The translations under genes and the position numbers were made by a program. Below, one piece after another: positions 1-9,500 of a DNA stretch of 39,691 nucleotides. Position 1 is the first letter of the stretch, and the number at the start of each line of letters is the position of its first letter. Where the stretch lies: positions 1-39,691 of the forward strand of contig SKRC01000050.1 of NCBI GenBank assembly GCA_007118695.1, read 5' to 3'. The notes below the pieces were generated by a model. That model was given only the letters and a program-made list of their open reading frames with translations, was not told where the DNA came from and searched no databases. The DNA is from Balneolaceae bacterium (GTDB lineage: Bacteria; Bacteroidota; Rhodothermia; Balneolales; Balneolaceae).

Positions 1-47
1 GCCTCCAACTTCTCATAACCTTCTTTAGAGAGATAATTTTTTCTCAT
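1..47 (-). CDS. greA: Probable transcription elongation factor GreA, N-terminal 15 codons only (cut by window edge)
   Basis: An ATG at 47-45 on the minus strand opens a frame reading MRKNYLSKEGYEKLEA up to the edge. The stretch YLSKEGYEKLE matches the usual start of GreA, where the first residues enter the N-terminal coiled coil that reaches into the RNA polymerase secondary channel and stimulates transcript cleavage of backtracked complexes. Only about 15 residues are visible, so the family call rests on this short motif. The gene is divergent from the RNA methyltransferase at 495. I saw no clear promoter box upstream of it. Confidence 0.5.
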   Translation of the reverse strand, partial: MRKNYLSKEGYEKLE

Positions 48-494
48 CGTCAATAACGTTTCTTTAGTTAATTATTAATTCTTTACTTGTCTTCAAAATT
101 CTTGCGTTTTTTAACCTGAATCATTCACAAAAAATATTTTAATATGGTTTTAACAACTTGTCTGCCAAAAAGAGACCTTAAATAAAACTCAGAATGTATT
201 TCCAGATATCATGTTTGGTAACACATTTTATAAAAACCTTTTTTGGCTGCCTCTTCATTTTGAATCGGTCTAAAAAAGTTCATTGTGCTATAGAGTCTCA
301 GTTATTATCAATTCAGAAACTGATTGCAGCTAAAATGTAACGGGTCTGTTGACTTCAGGCAGCAGATGACATTAACCGTGATGAAATATTGATTTATTTA
401 AACACTTCAATTGATTCCAATTTTTAAGGACGGTGTAAAAATAGGATGTTCAGAAGTGTTAACCAATAATAAATTTACAGTTAGCATTTTCCCG
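48..494. other. Intergenic region between divergent genes
   Basis: This AT-rich stretch lies between the probable greA (minus) and the methyltransferase (plus). I see no RNA gene, strong hairpin or full TAnnTTTG-type promoter in it. A TTG codon at 411 could extend the downstream gene by 28 residues, but the added residues do not look like part of the SpoU fold, so I treat the stretch as non-coding. Confidence 0.5.
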
Positions 495-1025
495 ATGAAG
501 GACAAAATTAAAAAATCTACAAAAGAAATTCTGGATGCCAACCGGCAAAGAAAATCCCCCCTGCAGGACCATTTTATACTATTTGCACACGACATAAGGA
601 GTTTGCACAATGTAGGCTCTCTTTTCCGGTCGGCTGATGCATTTGGAATCCATGCACTCTGGTTATCGGGATTCACCCCTGTCCCTCCCCGCCCGGAAAT
701 CAGTAAAACTGCCCTGGGGGCAGAAGAGAGTGTCAATTGGGCAAAGATTGACAATGAAACCGATTCGATAAAAACCCTGAAATCGGAAGGATATCGCATA
801 TACGGCTTGGAGCAAACCTTTAACAGCGAGTCAATGACTGAACTTACGCCGGAAAGCAAAAAAATATGCCTTCTGATCGGCAATGAAGTTACCGGTATTC
901 ATGAATCCCTGATTCCCCTGATCGATCAGTTTGTCGAAATCCCCCAGTTCGGAGAAAAACACTCATTGAATGTGTCGGTTGCCGCAGGTATTGCCCTCTA
1001 TGCATTTCTCGATAAAATGGTTTGA
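495..1025 (+). CDS. SpoU/TrmH-family RNA 2'-O-ribose methyltransferase
   Basis: The 176-residue product is a minimal SPOUT (knotted) methyltransferase that would transfer a methyl group from S-adenosylmethionine to a ribose 2'-OH in tRNA or rRNA. The three SpoU motifs are visible: NVGSLFRSADAFG near the N-terminus (motif 1), LLIGNEVTGIHESLI (motif 2) and HSLNVSVAAGIALY at the C-terminal end (motif 3). The N-terminal substrate-binding domain of longer family members is absent, so the target nucleotide cannot be assigned. I chose the ATG at 495. A TTG at 411 would add 28 residues outside the conserved fold, and neither start has a clear ribosome-binding site. It lies 88 bp before metG, which appears to have its own promoter. 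Confidence 0.85.
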   Translation: MKDKIKKSTKEILDANRQRKSPLQDHFILFAHDIRSLHNVGSLFRSADAFGIHALWLSGFTPVPPRPEISKTALGAEESVNWAKIDNETDSIKTLKSEGYRIYGLEQTFNSESMTELTPESKKICLLIGNEVTGIHESLIPLIDQFVEIPQFGEKHSLNVSVAAGIALYAFLDKMV

Positions 1026-1055
1026 TGACAATACCGTTTTTATTGGTAAAAGAGC

Positions 1056-1088
1056 TTTGGTAACTTTGCCTTCAGCCGCGTAACTTTG
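1056..1088 (+). promoter_or_regulatory. Putative Bacteroidetes-type promoter of metG
   Basis: TTTG at 1056-1059, a 21-nt spacer and TAACTTTG at 1081-1088 match the Bacteroidetes sigma-A consensus TTTG-N19-21-TAnnTTTG. A second TAACTTTG lies at 1061-1068. Transcription would start near 1095, giving a leader of about 20 nt before the metG ATG at 1114. Confidence 0.55.
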
Positions 1089-1113
1089 CGGCTTATCATA
1101 AATCAGTTAATTC

Positions 1114-3141
1114 ATGAGTAAACGAACACTTGTAACATCTGCACTTCCCTATGCAAACGGCCCTATTCACCTGGGACACCTGGCAGGTGCATATCTGCCG
1201 GCCGATCTTTTTACAAGATACCGCCGGCTGAAAGGAAACGATATCATTCATATTAGTGGCTCCGATGAACATGGTGTGCCTATTACGATTGCTGCTGAAA
1301 AAAAAGGCGTATCCCCCCAGGAGATCGTCGATGAATTTCATGAACGCAATAAAAAAGTTTTTAAGGAATTTGGAATCGAGTTCGACTACTACGGCCGGAC
1401 CAGCTCTCCATTGCATCGCGAAACCTCCCAGGAGTTTTTCAAGACGCTCAACGACAAGGGTATATTCATAAAAAAAAGTGAGGAGCAGCTCTACGACAAT
1501 GAAATCAATATGTTTCTGCCGGATCGCTATGTAACTGGTACCTGCCCCTCATGCGGGCATGAGGAAGCTTATGGCGATCAGTGTGAAAAATGTGGCACCT
1601 CCCTTTCCCCGGTCGAACTGATCAATCCCAAAAGTGTTCTCACAGGCAATACACCCGTTTCAAGAGAAACCGAACACTGGTACCTGCCGCTGGGAAAACT
1701 TCAGCCCGAAATCGAGGAATGGATTAATTCAAGATCCGGCTGGAAAGCTAATGTGATGGGCCAATGCAAAAGCTGGCTCAAGGAAGGCCTCAATGACCGG
1801 GCGGTAACCAGGGATTTGACCTGGGGTGTTCCGGTTCCGCTTGAAGGGGCAGAAAACAAGGTATTGTACGTCTGGTTTGATGCCCCAATCGGATACATCT
1901 CTGCGACCAAAGAATGGGCCAGGGAACAGGGTGATGAAGATCTCTGGAAAACCTATTGGCAGGACAGTGAAACATCGCTGATCCATTTTATCGGCAAGGA
2001 TAACATCGTCTTTCACTGCCTCATGTTTCCACTGATGCTTATGAAGCATGAAGACTACATTCTACCCGAAAATGTCCCGGCCAATGAATTTCTGAATCTT
2101 GAAGGAAGAAAACTCTCCACCTCAAAGGGCTGGGCGGTATGGCTCGAGGAATACCTGAAGGATTATGAACCCGATTTGCTGCGGTATGTGTTGGGTACAA
2201 CTCTTCCTGAAACCAAAGATTCGGATTTTGCATGGAAAGATTTCCAAATCCGAATTAACAGTGAACTGGCCGATATCCTGGGTAATTTTGTATTCCGGGC
2301 ACTTTCATTTACGGATAATTTCTTTGACGGCATGGTTCCGGAATTGAAAAATCCAGGTGAAAAAGAGATCAAAGCTCTTGAGGAGATCGACAAGTCCAAA
2401 GACAGGATATCCCAATCCTACGAAAAATTCCGGTTCCGGGAAGCAATTGCCGAGACCATGAACCTGGCCAGGACAGGCAACAAATATTTTACCGAAACCG
2501 AACCCTGGAAAACCCGCAAGGAAGACCCGGAAGCCTGTGGAAATACCCTGCATGTATCCATACAGATATGTGCGGCGTTATCGGTATTGTTTACTCCTGT
2601 TTTGCCTCAAAAAATGGAACGTCTGCGGAAGAACCTCGGGCTCAAAAATGGGTTGCTGTGGGATGATGTCAATCAATCCATGATAAAAACCGGCTCAAAA
2701 ATATCATCCGGCGAAATTCTGTTTCATAAAATTGAAGATGAAGTGGTGGAGGCAGAACTTAAAAAATTAAAAACCCGTGCCGGTGTAGGCAAAACCAAAA
2801 CAAGCTACGTGCCATTGAAAAAAACAACTGACTTTAAAAACTTTGCCAGCCTTGATTTCCGTGTCGGACTCATTAAAAACGCCGAAGATATTCCGGATTC
2901 CGATAAACTGCTCAAACTTACGGTTGACCTGGGCTTCGAAACCAGAACAATCCTTTCAGGAATTAAAAAACAGTATGACCCGGAGGCGATCACCGGAAAG
3001 AAAGTATGTGTGGTTGCCAATTTGGAACCTAAAAAAATGATGGGCATAGAAAGCAATGGCATGGTTCTGATGGCCGAAGAAGAAGATGGGGATCTTCATT
3101 TTCTGTCCACAGATGCAAAAATCGGCAGCCCAGTCTTTTAA
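1114..3141 (+). CDS. metG: Methionyl-tRNA synthetase
   Basis: This class I aminoacyl-tRNA synthetase charges tRNA-Met with methionine in the cytoplasm. The 675 residues are the normal length for a form with the C-terminal tRNA-binding domain. The HIGH-type signature is HLGH at residues 19-22, and the KMSKS-type loop is KLSTSKG at 333-339. A zinc knuckle has Cys at 144, 147, 157 and 160 (CPSC...CEKC). Residues from about 571 to the end form the OB-fold EMAP II/Trbp111-like domain (SLDFRVG, then GIESNGMVLMA). The ATG at 1114 is directly followed by the family's usual N-terminus. The GH13 gene begins 9 bp after its stop, so the two are probably co-transcribed. Confidence 0.98.
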   Translation: MSKRTLVTSALPYANGPIHLGHLAGAYLPADLFTRYRRLKGNDIIHISGSDEHGVPITIAAEKKGVSPQEIVDEFHERNKKVFKEFGIEFDYYGRTSSPLHRETSQEFFKTLNDKGIFIKKSEEQLYDNEINMFLPDRYVTGTCPSCGHEEAYGDQCEKCGTSLSPVELINPKSVLTGNTPVSRETEHWYLPLGKLQPEIEEWINSRSGWKANVMGQCKSWLKEGLNDRAVTRDLTWGVPVPLEGAENKVLYVWFDAPIGYISATKEWAREQGDEDLWKTYWQDSETSLIHFIGKDNIVFHCLMFPLMLMKHEDYILPENVPANEFLNLEGRKLSTSKGWAVWLEEYLKDYEPDLLRYVLGTTLPETKDSDFAWKDFQIRINSELADILGNFVFRALSFTDNFFDGMVPELKNPGEKEIKALEEIDKSKDRISQSYEKFRFREAIAETMNLARTGNKYFTETEPWKTRKEDPEACGNTLHVSIQICAALSVLFTPVLPQKMERLRKNLGLKNGLLWDDVNQSMIKTGSKISSGEILFHKIEDEVVEAELKKLKTRAGVGKTKTSYVPLKKTTDFKNFASLDFRVGLIKNAEDIPDSDKLLKLTVDLGFETRTILSGIKKQYDPEAITGKKVCVVANLEPKKMMGIESNGMVLMAEEEDGDLHFLSTDAKIGSPVF

Positions 3142-3150
3142 TTCAACCTG

Positions 3151-5148
3151 ATGAAAGCCACAGCTACTTATACTCATTTACAACTCGGTTGTACTTTAAA
3201 AGAAGAAACAACACAGTTCAGGCTGCTTTTTCCCAAAGCTGAAGCGATAAATTGCCTGGTTTATCAATCCTACGAAGATGCCAATCCCGCCGTTTACCCG
3301 ATGAGGACCGATGACGGTGAATTGTGGTGTCTGACCATCGAAGAGAATCTCACCGGAAAGTGGTATCACTACCAGGTGACATATAAAAAAGGGGAAAAAC
3401 CGAATACCCCATACGCAGGTTTACCTTTCGCCGATCCCTACAGCCATCATGTTACATCCCGGAATAATTACCGGCTGGAAGCCAAATCCTATATTTTTGA
3501 GCAGGATTTTGACTGGGGGAACGATACATTTGTTAAAATTGATGACCCCCGCGATCTTATCATCTATGAAACCCACATTAAAGATCTTGTCGTTCATGAG
3601 TCAAGCGGAGCCAAGGGTGAAGGCATTTACAATAAGTGGCTGGACCCGGACCAGGCTGGTGGCATTCCCTACCTGAAAAAACTTGGGGTAAATGCCGTTG
3701 AATTTCTGCCTCTGCAAAAGTTTCCCACATTTGAACCTCCTTATGGAGAAGAGACCAAAGAAGGGTATCTGAACAGCTGGAATCCCTATGCCCGGAACTA
3801 TTGGGGGTATATGACCTCCTTCTTTCTGGCGCCAGAAACCATCTATGCTTCCGATGGCAGACTGGAGGAAAACAAAATTACCGGTGCTACCACCGCTGCA
3901 GTACATGAGTTTAAACAAGTCGTAAAAGCCCTGCATGAGAATGGCATCGCTGTAATTATGGACGTGGTGTACAATCATACCTCACTGTTTGATATCAACC
4001 CTCTCTGTCATCACATGCCGGATATTTTTCTTCGCAGAGATGAAAATGGCAAGCTGATGAACCGGAGCGGGACCGGCAACGAGATGAATACAGAACATCC
4101 GATCGTGAAAAAACTCATTCTCGACTCTATTAAATTTTGGATGGAAGAGTATCACATTGATGGTTTCCGGTTTGATCTTGCCGGCTTGCTGGATGAAAAA
4201 TGCTGGGATGACATCAGGGCGACGGCCAAATCAGTGAATCCCGATGCGGTTATTATTGCCGAGCCCTGGGGCGGCCGATATGTACCTTACCTGTTTTCAA
4301 GCCATGACTGGGCTTCCTGGAACGACCGTTTCCGGAATGGAATCAAAGGGTCCGACCCCCTGCATGACAGAGGGTTTATTTTTTCCGACTGGCAGAATAG
4401 TATCGACCGGAATCAACTGGAAAACCTGTTTCAGGGTACAGTGCGTGAACTTGAAGGCGGACTTTTCAAAACTTCAGCCCATTCCGTCAATTACCTGGAA
4501 AGTCATGATGGATACACCCTGGGAGATTTTATCCGAATTGGGGCAAGGTATGAAGGTGAAAACCCGGTGGTGGACAATCCGGATGTACATAAGGCTTTCT
4601 CATCCGAGGAAAGAAAAATTGCCAAACTGGGAGCTTTTTGTCTGATGGTAACGCCAGGAATCGTTATGATCCATGCCGGGCAGGAATTTGCACGGTCAAA
4701 AGTTATTGTGAAAACCAATGCGAATGATTCCGAAGCAGGTAAAATGGATTATGACAGCTACAACAAAGATAATGAGACCAACTGGATCAACTTTAACGAT
4801 ATTGCTGCCAACAAACAGTTATATCATTATTATATCGGATTGATCGGTATCCGGAAAGGGTCCCCGGCTCTGTGCCGGTCCGAGCAAAGTTCAATACAAT
4901 TTGAACATTATAATGATCCGCTTCATATTTGTTTTTATGTGAATGGAGAAGAATCCGGGGATATCTATGATTACTATGTGGCTATCAACGCAACATTCTC
5001 ACACTCCATGGATATAACGGTTCCCAAAGGAACCTGGGAGGTGCTTGTAAACAATGGGTTTGCGTCGGCCTCTCCTCTGGATTTGATCAAAGATTCTGCC
5101 AATATTGACCCACACAGTGCAATGTTATTAAGGATGTTGCGACATTAA
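3151..5148 (+). CDS. GH13 isoamylase/pullulanase-type glycogen-debranching enzyme
   Basis: The 665-residue glycoside hydrolase should cleave alpha-1,6 branch points in glycogen or related alpha-glucans. An N-terminal CBM48-like domain covers roughly residues 10-110, followed by the alpha-amylase barrel. Conserved region I is DVVYNH (271-276), region II GFRFDLAG with nucleophile Asp342, region III IIAEPWGG with acid/base Glu371, and region IV SHDG with Asp453. NYWGYMTSFFLAPE (from residue 216) resembles the isoamylase/GlgX/TreX branch more than the YNWGYDP motif of type I pullulanases. No signal peptide is present, which fits a cytoplasmic role in storage glycogen. It follows metG by 9 bp and no other glycogen gene is nearby. 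The exact subfamily is uncertain. Confidence 0.85.
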   Translation: MKATATYTHLQLGCTLKEETTQFRLLFPKAEAINCLVYQSYEDANPAVYPMRTDDGELWCLTIEENLTGKWYHYQVTYKKGEKPNTPYAGLPFADPYSHHVTSRNNYRLEAKSYIFEQDFDWGNDTFVKIDDPRDLIIYETHIKDLVVHESSGAKGEGIYNKWLDPDQAGGIPYLKKLGVNAVEFLPLQKFPTFEPPYGEETKEGYLNSWNPYARNYWGYMTSFFLAPETIYASDGRLEENKITGATTAAVHEFKQVVKALHENGIAVIMDVVYNHTSLFDINPLCHHMPDIFLRRDENGKLMNRSGTGNEMNTEHPIVKKLILDSIKFWMEEYHIDGFRFDLAGLLDEKCWDDIRATAKSVNPDAVIIAEPWGGRYVPYLFSSHDWASWNDRFRNGIKGSDPLHDRGFIFSDWQNSIDRNQLENLFQGTVRELEGGLFKTSAHSVNYLESHDGYTLGDFIRIGARYEGENPVVDNPDVHKAFSSEERKIAKLGAFCLMVTPGIVMIHAGQEFARSKVIVKTNANDSEAGKMDYDSYNKDNETNWINFNDIAANKQLYHYYIGLIGIRKGSPALCRSEQSSIQFEHYNDPLHICFYVNGEESGDIYDYYVAINATFSHSMDITVPKGTWEVLVNNGFASASPLDLIKDSANIDPHSAMLLRMLRH

Positions 5149-5205
5149 CCCAAGTGGAATATTTTAAGCAAGTTATTTACCAGGAACTCAAATACAGGAC
5201 TAACT

Positions 5206-6567
5206 TTGGCAACAATTGAACATACACCCCGAGGTAACTGGAATACTAAACTTGGGTTTATCCTGGCAGCCGCTGGATCCGCCGTGGGTTTAGGAAATAT
5301 TTGGCGATTCCCAACCGTCATGGCCGACAACGGTGGAGCCGCCTTTTTGTTTATCTATGCCCTGCTGGTCTTAATAATTGGCTATCCGGTCATGGTGGCT
5401 GAAATGAGCATCGGCCGGCGAACAGAAAAGAATCCGGTCGGTGCATTCAAAGCCCTTACAAAGAACAAACTGTTTATTGTTGCCGGCTTTTGGTGTGTGT
5501 TATGTGGCATAGTCATCCTCTCCTATTATGTGATCATTGCCGGATGGACGATCAGTTACTTTTTTGAGCAAATATTTCATTATGCAGGCTGGCAGGAATG
5601 GGCCGGCTGGGTTGCCGACACCGATAATGGCTGGCTGAACGCCGGAGTAGCCATCCTGTTTATGGGAAGAACGATTAGCGTTATTCTCGGTGGTGTCAGT
5701 GACGGCATTGAACGGGCCGTAAAGTTGTTGATGCCGCTCCTGGTTGTAATTATTGTCGTATTAATCGTTTATGTACTTTTCCAGCCGGGTGCAGGGGTTG
5801 GCCTCAAGGAATACCTTGTACCTGATTTTTCCGCCATTACCCCGGACCTGCTGCTGGCAGCCATGGGGCAGGCATTTTTCTCACTCTCACTTGGCATGGG
5901 AGCTCTGATTACATACGGCTCCTATTTGAGTAAAAGAGAGAATATCCCGGAAGCCGCCGGGTATGTAACCGGTTTTGATGTCGGTATCGCATTTCTTGCC
6001 GGATTGCTTGTGATGCCAACCATCTACATGGCACAGGCTCAGGGTTTGGTGATTTTTGATGAAGACGGCAACCTTGTTGCAGGAGCGGCCCTGATATTCC
6101 AGGTTCTGCCCGAATTATTTCATGAAATGGGTGGATTGATAGGCCTGTTTTTTGGCGCCACTTTTTTCTTTCTGCTGAGCATAGCGGCGCTGACTTCCTC
6201 CATTTCCCTCCTCGAGGTACCCACATCGTATGCAATTGATGAGCACGGCATCAGGCGTAAAAGTGCAGCACTGATTATCGGTGGAATCATAACGCTGATT
6301 TCTCTTGTCATAGCATTTGATACAAGCCTCATTGATACACTTGATTTCATTTTCAGTGATGTAGGCCTTCCCCTGGGAGGTTTTGTCATCTGTATTTTCC
6401 TGGCGTATTTTTGGAAAACTGAAAATGCCAGGCTGGAACTCAGGGAAGGATTCGCTGACATCGATAGCCATTGGTTTTGGCCGGTTTGGAAAATTTTTAT
6501 CCAATATATCTGCCCGATTCTCATCGGTTTAATACTGGTTACAACCATCTGGGGGATTTTCAGGTAA
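5206..6567 (+). CDS. Sodium-dependent transporter, neurotransmitter:sodium symporter (NSS/SNF) family
   Basis: The 453-residue inner-membrane protein has about 11-12 hydrophobic segments and the LeuT-fold signature of TM1, GSAVGLGNIWRFP, whose unwound part binds sodium and substrate in this family. Prokaryotic members usually import amino acids; the substrate cannot be read from the sequence. The start is TTG at 5206: no in-frame ATG precedes the conserved TM1, and AGGA at 5196-5199 sits at good ribosome-binding distance. It follows the GH13 gene by 57 bp. A second NSS-family gene lies at 27201-28700. Confidence 0.9.
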   Translation: MATIEHTPRGNWNTKLGFILAAAGSAVGLGNIWRFPTVMADNGGAAFLFIYALLVLIIGYPVMVAEMSIGRRTEKNPVGAFKALTKNKLFIVAGFWCVLCGIVILSYYVIIAGWTISYFFEQIFHYAGWQEWAGWVADTDNGWLNAGVAILFMGRTISVILGGVSDGIERAVKLLMPLLVVIIVVLIVYVLFQPGAGVGLKEYLVPDFSAITPDLLLAAMGQAFFSLSLGMGALITYGSYLSKRENIPEAAGYVTGFDVGIAFLAGLLVMPTIYMAQAQGLVIFDEDGNLVAGAALIFQVLPELFHEMGGLIGLFFGATFFFLLSIAALTSSISLLEVPTSYAIDEHGIRRKSAALIIGGIITLISLVIAFDTSLIDTLDFIFSDVGLPLGGFVICIFLAYFWKTENARLELREGFADIDSHWFWPVWKIFIQYICPILIGLILVTTIWGIFR

Positions 6568-6585
6568 ATCCGGAAAATTAAATAG

Positions 6586-6617
6586 TTTGTTAAACAACGG
6601 AGCTACTCATATTTTTG
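6586..6617 (+). promoter_or_regulatory. Putative promoter of the efp-accB-accC-gcvH-guaA run
   Basis: TTTG at 6586-6589, a 20-nt spacer and TATTTTTG at 6610-6617 match the Bacteroidetes consensus TTTG-N19-21-TAnnTTTG. The predicted start site is about 20 nt upstream of the efp ATG at 6643. Confidence 0.55.
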
Positions 6618-6642
6618 AGGCCAAATACAACCGAGGATTTTA

Positions 6643-7218
6643 ATGGCAAAAACAGACACATCTGAATTTCGTCCAGGGCTTAATATCCTGGTGGATGACG
6701 AAATCTACTCAATTGTAGATTTTCAACACGTAAAGCCGGGTAAAGGCGGGGCATTTGTCCGCACCAAACTGAAGGGTGTTGAAAACGAAAAGAACATAGA
6801 AAAAACATTCCGGTCCGGGGAAAAAGTTGAATCGGTAAGGATAGAAACCCATACTTACCAGTTTCTGTATGCCGAGGATCCACTCTTTTTCTTTATGCAC
6901 CAGGAAACATATGAACAAATACCTCTTGAAAAATCAAGAGTCAAAAAACATGAATTCATCACCGATGGAGAAATTTGCAACCTGGTTGTGGATGTTGAAA
7001 ATGAACGCGTACTTTATGCTGAGCCTCCAGCTCATATCACCTCAACAGTCGAGAATACGGATCCCGGACTCAAAGGAGATACGGCTCAGGGCGGCAGCAA
7101 ACCGGCAACAATTGCATCCGGAGCGGTAGTACAGGTTCCTTTGTTCATTAATCAAGGTGATGAAATAAAAGTGGATACCCGAACGGGTGAATACATTGAA
7201 CGAGTTAATACAAACTGA
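6643..7218 (+). CDS. efp: Translation elongation factor P
   Basis: EF-P binds between the ribosomal P and E sites and promotes peptide-bond formation at consecutive prolines. The 191 residues are close to the family's usual length and show the KOW-like N-terminal domain (residues 1-65) followed by two OB domains. The tip loop VKPGKGGAF places a lysine at position 34, the position modified in E. coli; no epmA, epmB, earP or similar modification gene is in the window. The gene begins a tight cluster, with accB starting 5 bp after its stop. The efp-accB-accC order is found in many bacteria. Confidence 0.97.
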   Translation: MAKTDTSEFRPGLNILVDDEIYSIVDFQHVKPGKGGAFVRTKLKGVENEKNIEKTFRSGEKVESVRIETHTYQFLYAEDPLFFFMHQETYEQIPLEKSRVKKHEFITDGEICNLVVDVENERVLYAEPPAHITSTVENTDPGLKGDTAQGGSKPATIASGAVVQVPLFINQGDEIKVDTRTGEYIERVNTN

Positions 7219-7223
7219 CTGAC

Positions 7224-7715
7224 ATGGATTTAAAACTGGTAAAAAATATTCTTGACTTGATTAGCGATAGTGATGTAAATGAGGTCTCCATTGAAGAGGG
7301 GGATTTCAAAATCAAGGTTAAAAAAACCTCTGATGTCCGGCAGGCAGATTCACCGGTTTATCACTATCAGGCCCCTCAACAGGCACAAGCGCCCCCCCAA
7401 CAAACCCCACAACCTGCTACAACTGAATCGGCCGGAAAGCCGGCGGCTGCAGAGGAAAAAAAGGAGACCGTTGAAGGTGAAACGGTTCGCTCCCCCATTG
7501 TCGGCACCTTTTACAGAGCCGCCTCTCCCGATTCCGATCCATTCGTTGAAGTGGGCGATAAAATTGAGAAGGGGGAAACGCTATGCATAGTCGAGGCAAT
7601 GAAAATTATGAACGAAATTGAATCGGAATTCAGCGGGACTGTTCAAAAGCTACTGGTCGAAGATGCTCAACCGGTGGAATTCGACCAGCCTCTCTTTATC
7701 ATCAAAAAAGATTAA
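7224..7715 (+). CDS. accB: Acetyl-CoA carboxylase biotin carboxyl carrier protein
   Basis: BCCP carries CO2 on biotin between the biotin carboxylase and carboxyltransferase parts of acetyl-CoA carboxylase, the first committed step of fatty-acid synthesis. The 163-residue product has an N-terminal helical region (1-40), a Pro/Gln/Ala-rich flexible linker (about 45-80) and a C-terminal biotinyl domain. The biotinylation motif is EAMKIMNE, with the modified lysine at 127. It lies 5 bp after efp and 12 bp before accC. The carboxyltransferase genes accA and accD are not in the window. Confidence 0.97.
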   Translation: MDLKLVKNILDLISDSDVNEVSIEEGDFKIKVKKTSDVRQADSPVYHYQAPQQAQAPPQQTPQPATTESAGKPAAAEEKKETVEGETVRSPIVGTFYRAASPDSDPFVEVGDKIEKGETLCIVEAMKIMNEIESEFSGTVQKLLVEDAQPVEFDQPLFIIKKD

Positions 7716-7727
7716 CCGGGCAGCAGC

Positions 7728-9080
7728 ATGTTTAAAAAAATACTGATTGCCAACCGGGGAGAAATTGCATTACGCATCATCCGTACATGCAAAGAAATGG
7801 GGATTAAGACGGTTGCCGTGTATTCAAAAGCCGATGAAGACAGCCTGCATATTAAATTTGCAGATGAAGCCGTCTGTATCGGGCCGGCTCCGAGCAAAGA
7901 CAGTTACCTGAAAATTCCATGTATCCTCTCTGCCGCAGAGATTACCAACGCCGAAGCCATTCATCCCGGGTACGGTTTTCTATCAGAAAATGCCGAGTTT
8001 TCAAGGATCTGTTCTGAACACGAACTCAAATTCATCGGCCCTTCGCCCGAGATGATCGAAAAAATGGGTGACAAGGCTACGGCTAAAGCAACGATGATTG
8101 AAGGCGGTGTACCTGTAGTACCGGGATCGGAGGGTATTGTTGAAGATTATAATACAGCAAAAACCGTCTGTGAAGAGATGGGTTACCCGGTTATCATTAA
8201 AGCCTCTGCCGGTGGGGGCGGCCGTGGAATGAGGATCGTCCATGAACCATCTAAACTAAAACACGCTTTCGATACCTGCCGCAATGAAGCTGCCAATGCA
8301 TTTAACAATCCTGCAGTCTACATTGAAAAATTTGTGCAAAATCCCCGTCACATCGAAATTCAAATCGTGGGCGACCAGCATGGAAATGTGATTCACCTTG
8401 GCGAGCGAGAATGTTCGCTTCAAAGAAGGAATCAAAAACTTCTCGAGGAAGCCCCCTCACCTATCATGACCCCGGAGCTGCGCGAAAAAATGGGTGCGGC
8501 AGCCGTTAAAGCGGGGAAAGCCATCAACTATGAGGGTGCCGGCACGATAGAGTTCCTGGTCGATAAAGATCACAATTTCTATTTCATGGAAATGAATACC
8601 CGGATCCAGGTGGAACACCCTGTGACGGAAGAGATTACCCACTGCGATCTGGTGGCCGAACAGATCAAGGTGGCTGCCGGGCAAAAACTTAATTTGAAAC
8701 CGTTGAAAATGCGGGGGCATGCCATCGAGTGTCGAATTAATGCTGAAGACCCTGCCCATAACTTCCGTCCTTCCGCCGGTTTGATAACGGTCTTTCACAC
8801 CCCCGGCGGACACAGTGTCAGAATCGATACCCACGCCTATGCCGGCTATAAAATTCCACCGCACTATGATTCGATGATTGCCAAACTTATCGTAAGTGCT
8901 CCCACACGGGAAGAAGCGATAAAAAGAATGAAACGGGCGCTTGAAGAATTTATCATTGAAGGGATCAAGACAACGATCCCTTATCATCTCCAGTTAATGG
9001 ACGATGTGAATTTTAAAAGTGGCAATTTCAATACCCACTACCTGGAGTCACAATTTAAATATCAACCACCTGAAACATAG
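7728..9080 (+). CDS. accC: Acetyl-CoA carboxylase, biotin carboxylase subunit
   Basis: This 450-residue ATP-grasp enzyme carboxylates the biotin of BCCP using bicarbonate and ATP. It starts with the pre-ATP-grasp fold ([15 protein letters not shown]), carries the glycine-rich ATP loop GGGGRGM at 162-168, and has the catalytic segment [13 protein letters not shown] around 290-302. Length and start match the stand-alone AccC family; there is no fused carrier or carboxyltransferase domain. It is 12 bp downstream of accB and 9 bp upstream of gcvH. Confidence 0.97.
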   Translation: MFKKILIANRGEIALRIIRTCKEMGIKTVAVYSKADEDSLHIKFADEAVCIGPAPSKDSYLKIPCILSAAEITNAEAIHPGYGFLSENAEFSRICSEHELKFIGPSPEMIEKMGDKATAKATMIEGGVPVVPGSEGIVEDYNTAKTVCEEMGYPVIIKASAGGGGRGMRIVHEPSKLKHAFDTCRNEAANAFNNPAVYIEKFVQNPRHIEIQIVGDQHGNVIHLGERECSLQRRNQKLLEEAPSPIMTPELREKMGAAAVKAGKAINYEGAGTIEFLVDKDHNFYFMEMNTRIQVEHPVTEEITHCDLVAEQIKVAAGQKLNLKPLKMRGHAIECRINAEDPAHNFRPSAGLITVFHTPGGHSVRIDTHAYAGYKIPPHYDSMIAKLIVSAPTREEAIKRMKRALEEFIIEGIKTTIPYHLQLMDDVNFKSGNFNTHYLESQFKYQPPET

Positions 9081-9089
9081 CCGAGAATT

Positions 9090-9470
9090 ATGAAATTTCC
9101 CGATGAGTTAACGTATACAAAGGAACACGAATGGATTCGTGATAACGGTGATGGAACTGCAACGGTCGGTATTACAGATTTTGCCCAAAGCGAACTGGGT
9201 GATATCGTTTTTGTTGAACTGGAAGAGCCCGGATTTTCGTTTGAAAAAGACGATGTATTCGGTACTGTGGAAGCGGTGAAAACCGTCTCGGAACTCTTTG
9301 CGCCTGTCGCAGGTGAAATCATCGAAATCAATGAAGACCTGGAAGATGACCCGGAACTTGTTAACAGTGATCCTTATGGTAGCGGATGGCTCATCAAGAT
9401 TACCCCATCCAACCCGGCTGATATCCAGGATCTTCTCGATGTTGAAGAGTATAAAAAAATTATTGATTGA
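9090..9470 (+). CDS. gcvH: Glycine cleavage system H protein
   Basis: The H protein carries the aminomethyl group on a lipoyl arm between the P, T and L components of the glycine cleavage system. The 126 residues show the hammerhead lipoyl fold with the attachment motif GTVEAVKTVSE, lipoyl-lysine at position 64. The gcvT and gcvP genes and lipoate-attachment genes are not in the window. Its place 9 bp after accC and 30 bp before guaA puts it in a biosynthetic run rather than with its partners, so it may be expressed apart from them. Confidence 0.96.
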   Translation: MKFPDELTYTKEHEWIRDNGDGTATVGITDFAQSELGDIVFVELEEPGFSFEKDDVFGTVEAVKTVSELFAPVAGEIIEINEDLEDDPELVNSDPYGSGWLIKITPSNPADIQDLLDVEEYKKIID

Positions 9471-9500
9471 ACCCCTTTTTTATCTTGCCCGCAGACTACT

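Noticed and set aside
3151-5148. Type I pullulanase as a firm assignment
   Set aside because: The NYWGY motif fits isoamylase-type debranching enzymes at least as well, so only the broader call is made.
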